Source: Flavobacterium endophyticum (GTDB taxonomy: Bacteria; Bacteroidota; Bacteroidia; Flavobacteriales; Flavobacteriaceae). Taken from it: a stretch of 64,000 nucleotides of DNA. Made by a program: the position numbers and the translations under genes. Below the pieces are notes generated by a model. That model saw only the letters and a program-made list of their open reading frames with translations. It searched no databases and was not told the origin of the DNA. Each line of letters opens with the position of its first letter. Position 1 is the stretch's first letter. The stretch is from contig NZ_RBLC01000001.1 in assembly GCF_003634455.1 (NCBI RefSeq), positions 1,251,927 through 1,315,926 on the forward strand, read 5' to 3'. Positions 52,786 through 61,636 of this stretch are shown here, piece by piece.

Positions 52786-53526
52786 TTATAACGCCAACAA
52801 AGTTTCTTTATAATTTTTAGAAACCGGAAGTTCGATTTGTGTAAGAACAATTGTATTTTGATTTCTCCAAGATTTAAAATGAATTGGATTTATCAAATGA
52901 GAACGATGTATTTGCATCAAAAAACCAAGATCTTCCTTCACTTTTTTCAGCGAATTTCGAATCAATTTTGAAGTAAGCTTGCCATTTTCAATATAAAAAA
53001 TCTCTACATAATTTTGCGCATTAGAAATACAAACTAAGTCAGATTGGCTGATTTTTAAAACATCTAATTTATTTTCTCCTTTTATGGTTAAGATATCCTC
53101 TTTTATTGGAATAAGTTTTATTAAATATCTTCTTGCTAGAATAATCACGGGAGTTAAGATCAAGACAACTTTAATAAATATTACAGAAAAGAATACTGCA
53201 AAACTATATCCCCCTTTTAAAATTGGGCTTTTATAATAGGCATAAATAATGATCAAATAAATCAAATGAAAAAATAAAATACTTCCAGTTTCTAAACCGA
53301 TATTCCATTTTGCTATTCTTTCATAAATGCTTTTTTGAATCACCGCAAGAATTCCGTAACATAAAAAAGCCAATACGCTAAAGCCAACACTTATTAAAAT
53401 CCATGACCGAAAATTTAAAGTTCCGTCATCAAAAGGCTTTATGATAAAGGCAAAAATGAAAATCCATAAGCTGAGCAGTAAACCTACTATCAGATTATAT
53501 TTTATGGATGGATTTAGTTTTTGCAT
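52786..53526 (-). CDS. membrane-bound LytTR transcriptional regulator
   Basis: A 246-residue protein with four transmembrane segments (about 12-30, 40-62, 80-98, 108-132) and a C-terminal LytTR DNA-binding domain from about 145 (KEDILTIKGENKLDVLKISQSDLVCISNAQNYVEIFY, FLMQIHRSHLINPIHF). It has no receiver or kinase domain: a one-component membrane regulator, a class known in Bacteroidetes. The signal is unknown, possibly membrane state. Start at the ATG of 53524-53526. A six-helix membrane protein follows on the same strand after about 100 bases, the most likely target or partner. Confidence 0.9.
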   Translation of the reverse strand: MQKLNPSIKYNLIVGLLLSLWIFIFAFIIKPFDDGTLNFRSWILISVGFSVLAFLCYGILAVIQKSIYERIAKWNIGLETGSILFFHLIYLIIIYAYYKSPILKGGYSFAVFFSVIFIKVVLILTPVIILARRYLIKLIPIKEDILTIKGENKLDVLKISQSDLVCISNAQNYVEIFYIENGKLTSKLIRNSLKKVKEDLGFLMQIHRSHLINPIHFKSWRNQNTIVLTQIELPVSKNYKETLLAL

Positions 53527-53728
53527 TTTTTAATTTAGAATCTTTACTATGACGAATATACAAAAGAGGAATGTAACCAATCCTTTTTCATGAAACCAAG
53601 ATTCATGTGAAGGACGCCAAAAAATTTTATAGAGTTCAATTCCAATTAAATGCTTTTTTAATCTGCATACAAAAAACAATTAAGAAACTTTAATAAATCA
53701 ATCTTATGCCGCTTCTGCAAAAAAACAG

Positions 53729-53736
53729 TAATTTTG
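53729..53736 (+). promoter_or_regulatory. -7 promoter element for pepP
   Basis: TAATTTTG matches TAnnTTTG, 28 bases before the ATG at 53765. Confidence 0.65.
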
Positions 53737-53764
53737 AAATCGAAGTTCAAAAAACGAAATTATT

Positions 53765-55057
53765 ATGAAATACCATCAAATAGACCGCCAGCTTTTTATC
53801 AAAAATCGCCAAAAGTTTACGGCTCAAATGAAGCCAAATAGCGTTGCCATCTTTAATTCTAATGATATTTATCCAGTTTCCGCAGACAGTACTTTACCTT
53901 TTGCACAACACCGCGACATCTTTTATTTGAGTGGCGTTGACCAAGAAGAAAGCATTCTGCTGCTTTTTCCGGATGCTCCCTACGAGAATTTAAAAGAAAT
54001 CCTTTTCCTGAAAGAAACCAGCGAACACATTGCCATCTGGGAAGGCGAAAAACTGACCAAAGAAAGAGCTTTTGAGGTTTCTGGAATCAAGACCGTAATC
54101 TGGTTGCAAGATTTCAACAAGACTTTGAAGGAAATCATGGCCTATTCTGATACGATATACATCAACACCAACGAGCATTACCGTGCTACGATTGAAACAG
54201 AGACTCGCGAAGCGCGTTTTGTAAAATGGTGGAAAGAAAATTATCCAGCTCATAAAGTCGAAAAGTCCAATCCAATCTTACAGCGCTTGCGTTCTGTGAA
54301 AGAAAGCGAAGAAATCGACTTGATCCAGCATGCCTGCAACATTACAGAAAAGGGTTTTAGAAGATTGCTTTCTTTTGTAAAACCTAATGTGATGGAGTAT
54401 GAAATTGAAGCAGAATTGATTCATGAATTCGTCAGAAACCGTTCCAAAGGTTTTGCGTATACGCCGATTATCGCTTCTGGAAACAATGCGAACGTTTTGC
54501 ATTATATCGAAAACAACCAGCAATGCAAGGCCGGCGATTTGATACTGCTTGATGTTGCTGCAGAATATGCGAATTACTCTAGCGATTTGTCTAGGACTAT
54601 TCCTGTTTCTGGAAAATATACAGACAGACAAAAAGCCGTTTATAATGCTGTTTTGAGAGTCAAAAACGAAGCTACAAAAATGCTGGTACCGGGAACGCTT
54701 TGGAAACAATATCACGTAGAAGTCGGCAAACTGATGACTTCTGAATTGTTAGGCTTAGGACTTATCGACAAAGCGGATGTGCAAAACGAAAATCCGGACT
54801 GGCCTGCTTACAAAAAATATTTTATGCACGGAACTTCCCACCATATGGGACTGGATACACATGACTACGGATTGCTTCACGAACCGATGCAGGCAAACAT
54901 GGTGTTTACCGTTGAGCCTGGAATTTACATACCTGCAGAAGGCTTCGGAATTCGTCTTGAGGATAATGTTGTCGTTCATGAAAGCGGCGAGCCGTTCAAC
55001 TTGATGCGCAATATTCCTATTGAGATTGAAGAAATCGAAAGTTTGATGAACGAATAG
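53765..55057 (+). CDS. pepP: Xaa-Pro aminopeptidase
   Basis: A metallopeptidase (M24B) removing the N-terminal residue before proline. 430 residues. The N-terminal AMP_N domain (MKYHQIDRQLFIKNRQKF) is followed by the pita-bread catalytic domain with the dinuclear metal ligands: Asp in LLDVAAEYANYSSDLSRTIPV, His in HGTSHHMGLDTHDYG, Glu in FTVEPGIYIP and Glu in GIRLEDNVVVHESG. All ligands are intact. The start has a good -7 element 28 bases upstream. An alpha/beta hydrolase gene with its own promoter follows. Confidence 0.95.
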   Translation: MKYHQIDRQLFIKNRQKFTAQMKPNSVAIFNSNDIYPVSADSTLPFAQHRDIFYLSGVDQEESILLLFPDAPYENLKEILFLKETSEHIAIWEGEKLTKERAFEVSGIKTVIWLQDFNKTLKEIMAYSDTIYINTNEHYRATIETETREARFVKWWKENYPAHKVEKSNPILQRLRSVKESEEIDLIQHACNITEKGFRRLLSFVKPNVMEYEIEAELIHEFVRNRSKGFAYTPIIASGNNANVLHYIENNQQCKAGDLILLDVAAEYANYSSDLSRTIPVSGKYTDRQKAVYNAVLRVKNEATKMLVPGTLWKQYHVEVGKLMTSELLGLGLIDKADVQNENPDWPAYKKYFMHGTSHHMGLDTHDYGLLHEPMQANMVFTVEPGIYIPAEGFGIRLEDNVVVHESGEPFNLMRNIPIEIEEIESLMNE

Positions 55058-55137
55058 AATTGCAGATTTTTGATTGCAGATTTAGAAAACGGCTTGCGGA
55101 TTGCAGGCCGTTTTTATTTTATATTTTAAAGAAGCTT

Positions 55138-55165
55138 TTGCTAAGGAACATAATCCTTATTTTTG
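55138..55165 (+). promoter_or_regulatory. -33/-7 promoter of the alpha/beta hydrolase gene
   Basis: TTG at 55138-55140, a 17-base spacer and TATTTTTG at 55158-55165. The TTG at 55163 lies inside the -7 element and cannot be the start codon. Confidence 0.7.
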
Positions 55166-55183
55166 CAGGACAAAACAAAAGCT

Positions 55184-55966
55184 TTGAAAGAGATCATCTA
55201 CAAAAACACAAAAATTTCGTATTCGGATTCCGGAAAGGGAACAGCTATCGTATTCCTCCATGGTTTTTTAGAAAACAGTACGATGTGGGATTATTTTGTT
55301 CCTGATTTTTCTAAGAAATACCGTATTATAGCTATCGATTTGTTAGGCCACGGCCAAACTGAGCCATTAGGCTATGTACATTCTATGGAAGACAATGCCG
55401 ATGCGGTGCATGCCGTCTTATCTGAATTGAAAATCCGGAAAGCACTATTTGTAGGTCATTCTATGGGCGGCTATGTGGCTCTGGCTTTTGCCGAATTGTA
55501 TCCTGACAACGTCAAAGGAATTGTCTTGCTTAATTCGACTTCAAGGGCTGATAGCGACGAACGGAAAGCCAATCGCGACCGCGCTATCAAAGCGGTAAAG
55601 CAGAACTATACTAACTTCGTAAGGCTGTCTATCGCCAATCTGTTCAGCGAAAACAATCGCGAAAGGTTAGCTTCAGAAATTGAAAGCGTAAAAGAGGAGG
55701 CTCTGAAGACGCCGCTTCAAGGAATCGTTGCTTCTTTGGAAGGAATGAAAATACGCAAGGATCGGGAAGTCATTCTTCATTTTGCGCCCTATCCTATCCT
55801 ATTGGTCTTAGGAAAAAATGATCCGGTATTGAATTACGAAGAAAGTCTTGACCAGATTGAAAATACTTCTGCTAAACTGCTTACTTTCCCCGACGGACAC
55901 ATGAGTCCGATTGAAAACCGAGAGGAACTAAAAAAAGAGCTGACGGCTTTCTTTAAAAGCATCTAA
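55184..55966 (+). CDS. alpha/beta hydrolase
   Basis: A 260-residue alpha/beta-fold hydrolase of unknown substrate. Motifs: FLHGFLENSTMWDYFVP with the oxyanion HG, DLLGHGQTEPLGY, nucleophile elbow VGHSMGGYVALAFAELYP (Ser), acid in LVLGKNDPVLNYE and His in FPDGHMSPIENREE. The triad is complete. The start is probably the TTG at 55184 (LKEIIYKNTKISYSDSG), because an earlier TTG falls in the promoter and no in-frame ATG precedes the fold. It is similar to BioH/MenH-like esterases, but no pathway context supports a specific role. Confidence 0.9.
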   Translation: MKEIIYKNTKISYSDSGKGTAIVFLHGFLENSTMWDYFVPDFSKKYRIIAIDLLGHGQTEPLGYVHSMEDNADAVHAVLSELKIRKALFVGHSMGGYVALAFAELYPDNVKGIVLLNSTSRADSDERKANRDRAIKAVKQNYTNFVRLSIANLFSENNRERLASEIESVKEEALKTPLQGIVASLEGMKIRKDREVILHFAPYPILLVLGKNDPVLNYEESLDQIENTSAKLLTFPDGHMSPIENREELKKELTAFFKSI

Positions 55967-55986
55967 AAACACTACGCTTTTGGAAA

Positions 55987-58743
55987 TTAGATTTTTTCTT
56001 GGAACGGAATCTCCTTATCTAAGATTTCGTTCAAAAGCAACACCAATTGTTCGATATAATTTCCTGAAATAGCATCATCTATAATTGAAATTTCGGTCTT
56101 GTCTTCCTTGAAATTAAAAGTAAGGAAGCCTGATTTTAAATTCTTAAACGATAGGATGCCGACTTCCATTTCTTGGCCCTGCAGATGAGGCGCATACATA
56201 AAGGCATAAGCCAATACCTGAATGATCTTGTCGTTCTTGATTTCTGAGGTTAATTTGTCCCATTGCTTCAACGATACTTCTTTACCGTCTACTTTTCCGG
56301 TCTTATAGTCGATAATCCTGATTTTTCCGTTGCGTTGTTCGATCCTATCGACATTCCCCTTAATCAATACTGGAAACGGCAGTTTTGGGTGCTCTAACAG
56401 TCTTTCATAGGTTTTTTCTAGAGCGATTATCTTTACGGCATCGCCATTTTCGATTTCCTGCAATTCTAGTTTCAGAAAGTTAAGGACATTTCTTTTGGCT
56501 ACTTCAAAGGCCAGCAGGTTCCTGCCTTTTTTGATCTCCCCTTCTTTGTAGACAATCTTGAACTGCTTTAAGACCTCATCATCAATCTGCTTGATGCAGT
56601 TTTTGATGTCTTCTGCGGATAGGAATTTATCAATAAAAGGTTCATACAAGACACGCAGGGTTTCGTGTATGATTGTCCCAAGGGTATTTAGGGCAATGTT
56701 TTCTTCGACTTCTTCAACTTCTCGTATGCGCAGGATTTTCTGCATATAGAACTGGATCGGGTTTCGGATATAGCTGGTCAAGGCCGATGGTGAAAAACCG
56801 TTAACGGCAATTTCTTTCAAGCGCAACATGACACTTTCTGATTTCGGAATTACAATTGGCTTGTAGGCGATATCGGGCAAAGCAGCATTATAAATTTCGT
56901 GGGTAAGCGCATGGTTTTGCTGCTTTTCGACTTCGAGCTGGGTTATGAAGCGGCTTTTTTCTCCACCGTCCAAACCTTCGCTTTCTGTATTGTACAGCAG
57001 GTAGATATTTTTTGCTCGTTGCAGCAGGTGGTAAAAGTGATAGGTATAAATCGCGTCTTTTTCTTTAAACGTCGGCAGTCCCAATTCGCGTTTTACGTCA
57101 TACGGAATGAAGGAGTTTTGTGATTTCCCGGCAGGGAACTTTCCTTCGTTCATCGATGTGACAATTACGGTATCGAAATCCAATACACGGCTTTCGAGTA
57201 CTCCCATAATCTGCAAGCCGTTGAGCGGTTCTCCTTCAAAAGAGACTTCGGCGAGGTCGATAATCTGCTTGTAGACGGCAAATAGCGTTTCTATCGTATC
57301 GATATGCTGATGCCTAGAGTAGTAGTTCATCAGCTTGTTGATGACCTTGAAAATGGAATAGACAAAGGCTTTGGTAATTTTCTCTTCGTCATTGTCATTG
57401 CTCAGATTGGACTTGATCTGCAGCAGCAGGCTTGAAATCGTCTCGAGCACTTGCATCGAACCGTGCTCCCATTTTTGGAATAGCAATAGAAAGAGCGTGC
57501 TTTGATTCGGACTCAGCTCCAAAAGCTTGTTATGGGTAATAAACGTATAGTTGTTTTGGTTAATGATGTTTACCAAAGCGGCGGCCTGGGCATAGGGTTC
57601 TACCAAAGGGTGCGTCAGGATATCTAAAACATCTTTGTAGTAAAACACATAGCTGTTTGGGTTTCTTGACAGCGCATTTGAATGCAGCTTGAAGAGTTTT
57701 GCTATCAGAATCTGGGCAGGATTGTTCTTTCCGGAATATCCCATCGTGATGTTGAGGGCTTTGACTGATGCTGGCAATGCATAAAGCAGCGGTACCAGAA
57801 GGTTTTCTTCGCCTAAGACAATTGCTGTCTTGTTAAGGGAATTTTCGCGCTCTGCGTGTTTTTCGATTATGCTCCCGGCAATCTTGGCTTGGCCAATGGT
57901 TTTTGGCGTTCCGATAATCTGGATGTTTTTAGGCTCTGAAAAGTCTTTTACGATCCATTCGAAGGGATTGGCCTTGTAATGCTTCCAGCTTTCTTTAAAC
58001 CGTCTCAAAAACAGTCCTGCGTCATGAAACGGATCGTTTAGGAACGCTTCGTCTGCATCCCAAAAGATTTTTGCCTTATCGGTGACCAAAAGGTGCTGTA
58101 CTATTTTTTCTTCGGAGGCATTGAGGGCATTGAAACCGGCAAAAAGAAATTCTTTATTTCCGATTGCATTTGAAAAATGGTTTAGGTTTTTGACAGCTTC
58201 TCTATAAATCAGGCCTTGGTAGCCGATTCCCTTGTTTAAAAGGTGTCCGTATAAGGCTTCGTAGTAAACTGGCAGCAGGTTCCAGAACTGTAGATAATTA
58301 TCAATCATCGTGGTTCTTTTTTCGGCATCGACCGACCAGTGCTTGATGTCTTCGATGTCTTTGAGATACGAAAGGACGTGGCTGGGCTCTAACAGATACC
58401 TGTCTATTTCATTGAAATCCTGCAATAGGGTTTTTGCCCAATTGGCAAAGAGCTCAAAGGGCTGTTGTTTTTCTTTGTCGGTGATCTCGATATAGATTTC
58501 GTAGAATTCGAAGACGAGTTCAATACTGTCGACCGAGCGTATTCCTGCAATGTCTTGGATAAAGTCTTCGATGCTGATGATCTGTGGGGCAAATATTGTA
58601 TTCTGAGTCTTCTTCCTGAGGGCTTCAATCAAAAAGACCTTGGCTCTTTTATTGGGCAGTACCACGACCAAGTCGGATAATTTGTCGTTATAGCCATCGA
58701 TTATCGTGGACGCTATTTTGTCTAAAAACGTAGTCTCTGCCAT
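55987..58743 (-). CDS. AddB-like PD-(D/E)XK nuclease/inactive helicase
   Basis: A 918-residue protein matching the AddB half of the AddAB DNA-break-processing complex. The N-terminal VVVLPNKRAKVFLIEALRK replaces the ATP loop, so helicase activity is unlikely; ITMGYSGKNNPAQILIAKLF and TVIVTSMNEGKFP fit the UvrD-like fold. The C-terminal nuclease has His in LGTIIHETL, VDRIE and IRIIDYKTGKV. The Cys ligands for an AddB iron-sulfur cluster are absent: the YIRNPIQFYMQ segment has Arg where Cys is usual. The predicted partner, AddA-like, lies 2.9 kb upstream at 61637, beyond OmpA and kbl. The ATG at 58741-58743 is the start. Confidence 0.87.
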   Translation of the reverse strand: MAETTFLDKIASTIIDGYNDKLSDLVVVLPNKRAKVFLIEALRKKTQNTIFAPQIISIEDFIQDIAGIRSVDSIELVFEFYEIYIEITDKEKQQPFELFANWAKTLLQDFNEIDRYLLEPSHVLSYLKDIEDIKHWSVDAEKRTTMIDNYLQFWNLLPVYYEALYGHLLNKGIGYQGLIYREAVKNLNHFSNAIGNKEFLFAGFNALNASEEKIVQHLLVTDKAKIFWDADEAFLNDPFHDAGLFLRRFKESWKHYKANPFEWIVKDFSEPKNIQIIGTPKTIGQAKIAGSIIEKHAERENSLNKTAIVLGEENLLVPLLYALPASVKALNITMGYSGKNNPAQILIAKLFKLHSNALSRNPNSYVFYYKDVLDILTHPLVEPYAQAAALVNIINQNNYTFITHNKLLELSPNQSTLFLLLFQKWEHGSMQVLETISSLLLQIKSNLSNDNDEEKITKAFVYSIFKVINKLMNYYSRHQHIDTIETLFAVYKQIIDLAEVSFEGEPLNGLQIMGVLESRVLDFDTVIVTSMNEGKFPAGKSQNSFIPYDVKRELGLPTFKEKDAIYTYHFYHLLQRAKNIYLLYNTESEGLDGGEKSRFITQLEVEKQQNHALTHEIYNAALPDIAYKPIVIPKSESVMLRLKEIAVNGFSPSALTSYIRNPIQFYMQKILRIREVEEVEENIALNTLGTIIHETLRVLYEPFIDKFLSAEDIKNCIKQIDDEVLKQFKIVYKEGEIKKGRNLLAFEVAKRNVLNFLKLELQEIENGDAVKIIALEKTYERLLEHPKLPFPVLIKGNVDRIEQRNGKIRIIDYKTGKVDGKEVSLKQWDKLTSEIKNDKIIQVLAYAFMYAPHLQGQEMEVGILSFKNLKSGFLTFNFKEDKTEISIIDDAISGNYIEQLVLLLNEILDKEIPFQEKI

Positions 58744-58755
58744 AGGATAAAAATA

Positions 58756-58786
58756 AAAAAACGCCCCGATAAATCGAGGCGTTTTT
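58756..58786 (-). terminator. terminator of the ompA-like gene
   Basis: AAAAAACGCC and GGCGTTTTT pair, with an inner CGA/TCG; T-runs lie on both strands. It is 22 bases past the stop at 58808. Confidence 0.85.
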
Positions 58787-58807
58787 AAAACTTATTTTAG
58801 GATAAAA

Positions 58808-60217
58808 TTAATCTTTGATCAATTTCACTTCAACTCTTCTGTTGTTAGCTTTACCTTTAGCAGTTTTGTTAGTATCGATTGGTTTAGTTTCACCGAAACC
58901 TGTAGATCTCAATCTAGAAGATTCGATTCCGTTTTCAATCAAGAAGTTTTTAACTGCTGCAGCTCTGTTTTCAGAAAGCGTTTGGTTTAACGCGTTAGAA
59001 CCGTCGCTGTCAGTGTGACCTTCAATAGAGAATCTTGAAGTTGGGTATTCTTTAAGGATAGCGTTGATAGCTTCCAATACTGGCATAGTTTCTGGTTTGA
59101 AAGTAGCTTTACCGCTGTTGAACAAGATAGTTTTAGCGTAAGCGTTCAATTTGTTAACTTGCTCTTCAGTGATTTCTGGACAACCGTTGTTAGCAACAGT
59201 ACCTTTCACGTCTGGACATCTGTCATCTTTATCGAAAACTCCGTCACCATCTCTATCTGGCCAAGGGCATCCACCATTTTCTTTTGGACCTTTAGTATCT
59301 GGACATTTGTCAACATTGTCAGCAACACCGTCACCGTCTCTGTCTGGACATCCGTTCATAGCTTTAGTACCCGCTTCGTTTGGACAAGCATCATCTTTAT
59401 CAGCGATTCCGTCTCCGTCAGTATCAGGACATCCTTGGAAAGCAGCTAAACCAGCAACATCTGGACAAGCGTCATCTTTGTCTGGAATTCCGTCTCCGTC
59501 AGTATCAGGACATCCTTGGAATTGTTTTAGACCAGCGATATCTGGACAAGCGTCATCTTTATCGTAGATTCCGTCACCATCTGTATCTTTTCCTCCAAAT
59601 TTGAAAGTAAGACCAGCAAAGTGCTGCATGTGAGAAGGAACATCTCCGTTAGGACGTCTCAAGTTTTCATCGAATGAATGTTTGTAAGTAGATTGAAGTG
59701 TAAGACCTACAGTTTCTGTAAACCAGAAAGTCAAACCTAAACCACCATTCACTGTTCCGTAGCTAGCGTCTCCGAAGAAAGTATAACCTCCACCAACGTG
59801 AGCATAAGGATCGATAACTTTAGAACCGATTAGGTTCATAAGGCTATATTTGATGATACCATCTACAGCGTAGTACGTCAAATCCCCTGGATTAGTTGAT
59901 TCAAAAGTGCTTAAAGTACCAGGAACTTTATTCACAAACTTATCAATCTTGTTAATAGACCCTGTAACTCCAAAAGAGAAATCAGAACCTATGTGTCTAG
60001 ATACATTCAAATAAGAAACTGAAGGCAAGATGTTCCAGTTGTCTTTTGCATTAAAAAAATTCGAAAACTGATCTTCAAATTTCTTAGCTGCACTAAATCT
60101 TGTATCTACAGCATTAGCTCCAAAGGAAATAGCCCATGGATTGTCGCTATCCTGTGCAGTGGCATTTAAGCCTACAGCTAACAACATAGCAGCAAAAATT
60201 TTGTTTAGATGTTTCAT
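58808..60217 (-). CDS. OmpA-family outer-membrane protein with TSP3 repeats
   Basis: A 469-residue outer-membrane protein. Signal peptide [21 protein letters not shown]. Residues about 25-200 form an eight-strand-like beta-barrel ([15 protein letters not shown] through [20 protein letters not shown]). Residues about 205-335 are five calcium-binding TSP3 repeats of the [20 protein letters not shown] type, and an OmpA C-terminal peptidoglycan-binding domain ends it ([27 protein letters not shown] and the NNRRVEV motif). It anchors the outer membrane to the cell wall and is probably abundant. The repeats are nearly identical in DNA. It is monocistronic, with a terminator at 58756. Confidence 0.95.
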   Translation of the reverse strand: MKHLNKIFAAMLLAVGLNATAQDSDNPWAISFGANAVDTRFSAAKKFEDQFSNFFNAKDNWNILPSVSYLNVSRHIGSDFSFGVTGSINKIDKFVNKVPGTLSTFESTNPGDLTYYAVDGIIKYSLMNLIGSKVIDPYAHVGGGYTFFGDASYGTVNGGLGLTFWFTETVGLTLQSTYKHSFDENLRRPNGDVPSHMQHFAGLTFKFGGKDTDGDGIYDKDDACPDIAGLKQFQGCPDTDGDGIPDKDDACPDVAGLAAFQGCPDTDGDGIADKDDACPNEAGTKAMNGCPDRDGDGVADNVDKCPDTKGPKENGGCPWPDRDGDGVFDKDDRCPDVKGTVANNGCPEITEEQVNKLNAYAKTILFNSGKATFKPETMPVLEAINAILKEYPTSRFSIEGHTDSDGSNALNQTLSENRAAAVKNFLIENGIESSRLRSTGFGETKPIDTNKTAKGKANNRRVEVKLIKD

Positions 60218-60327
60218 ACTTAATTTTATTAGATTACAATACGTTAATTAAGACAAAAGTAATATGTTAAAAGGTAATTACAAAGATTTATGTTAAAAAA
60301 TTAACTCAAATTTAGTTAAATGTTAAT

Positions 60328-61521
60328 TCAGATTACGTTTAACCTTTTTCCTACAGTCGTAAATGCCTGAATAGCAGCATCTAAGTGTTCTTTCGAATGT
60401 GCTGCCGAAAGCTGTACTCTTATCCTTGCTTTGTCTTTTGGAACAACTGGAAAGAAAAATCCTATTACATAAATGCCCTCTTTTAACAATTCGTTAGCCA
60501 TATTTTGTGATAATTTGGCGTCATAAAGCATCACGGGAACGATAGCAGAGTCTCCATCGATGATATCAAATCCTGCTTCTTTCATTCCTTTTTTGAAGTA
60601 ATTGGTGTTCCATTCTAGCTTATCTCTCAAGACGGTATCTCTTTCTAAAAGCTCAAAAACCTTGATGGAAGCTCCAACAATCGACGGCGCTAACGAGTTT
60701 GAAAACAAGTACGGTCTTGAACGCTGGCGCAACAGCTCGATAATTTCTTTTTTTGCTGTCGTATAGCCTCCCATTGCACCTCCCAGGGCTTTTCCTAGGG
60801 TTCCAGTAATGATATCGACTCTACCCATAACGCCTTTGGCTTCTAAGGTCCCTTTTCCAGTGGCTCCGATAAATCCTGCGGCGTGGCATTCGTCTACCAT
60901 TACCAGGGCATCGTATTTGTCTGCGAGGTCGCAAATCTTGTCTAGCGGCGCTACCAATCCGTCCATAGAAAAGACTCCGTCGGTCACGATAATCTTGAAA
61001 CGGTGTCCGGCTTCGTTTGCCTTGATGAGCTGCTGCTCCAGGTCTTCCATGTTGCTGTTTTCATAACGGTAGCGGGCGGCCTTGCACAGGCGGACCCCAT
61101 CGATAATAGAGGCATGGTTTAAGGAATCGGAGATAATGGCATCGTTTTCGCCAAACAGCGGCTCAAAGACACCGCCGTTGGCATCAAAGGCAGCGGCGTA
61201 TAAAATCGTGTCTTCCGTTCCGTAGAAATCGGCTATTTTTTTCTCTAGGGTCTTGTGGATGTCTTGGGTACCGCAGATAAAACGAACGGACGACATTCCG
61301 AAACCGTGCGTATCTAAAGCATCTTTGGCAGCCTGAACGACTTCTGGGTGCGAGGATAGCCCGAGGTAATTATTAGCACAAAAGTTTAGGACGGTTTCTC
61401 CTGTTGAGATCGTGATTTCTGCTCCTTGCGGCGAGGTAATTATTCTTTCTTTCTTGAAAATACCATTGTCTTCTATGGTTTGCAATTCCGACTGAAGGTG
61501 TTCTTTTATTTTTCCGTACAT
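60328..61521 (-). CDS. kbl: glycine C-acetyltransferase (2-amino-3-ketobutyrate CoA ligase)
   Basis: A PLP enzyme that cleaves 2-amino-3-oxobutyrate with CoA to glycine and acetyl-CoA in threonine breakdown. 397 residues, the usual length of the alpha-oxoamine synthase family. The PLP Lys is in [17 protein letters not shown]; conserved residues include [51 protein letters not shown] and the C-terminal [18 protein letters not shown]. The start ATG is at 61519-61521. The central part is unusually GC-rich for the window. No tdh is adjacent. Confidence 0.94.
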   Translation of the reverse strand: MYGKIKEHLQSELQTIEDNGIFKKERIITSPQGAEITISTGETVLNFCANNYLGLSSHPEVVQAAKDALDTHGFGMSSVRFICGTQDIHKTLEKKIADFYGTEDTILYAAAFDANGGVFEPLFGENDAIISDSLNHASIIDGVRLCKAARYRYENSNMEDLEQQLIKANEAGHRFKIIVTDGVFSMDGLVAPLDKICDLADKYDALVMVDECHAAGFIGATGKGTLEAKGVMGRVDIITGTLGKALGGAMGGYTTAKKEIIELLRQRSRPYLFSNSLAPSIVGASIKVFELLERDTVLRDKLEWNTNYFKKGMKEAGFDIIDGDSAIVPVMLYDAKLSQNMANELLKEGIYVIGFFFPVVPKDKARIRVQLSAAHSKEHLDAAIQAFTTVGKRLNVI

Positions 61522-61539
61522 TTTGGATTTATGATTTTG

Positions 61540-61636
61540 GATTTATGATTTATGATTTTAGGCTTATCTTACCTTTTGACTTTCTGACTTTATAACTTTC
61601 GACTTTATGTCTTTCTGACTTTATGTCTTTCTGACT
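61540..61636. repeat. short tandem repeats between kbl and the AddA-like gene
   Basis: GATTTATGATTT and TGACTTTCTGACTTTAT-type units, including TTTATGTCTTTCTGACT twice. Slippage-prone, similar in style to 977-1081. No coding or structured content is apparent. Confidence 0.6.

Noticed and set aside
59151..59567. Long plus-strand ORFs with Ser/Pro-rich or Trp/Thr-rich repeats
   Set aside because: They are antisense images of the TSP3 repeats of the OmpA-family gene.
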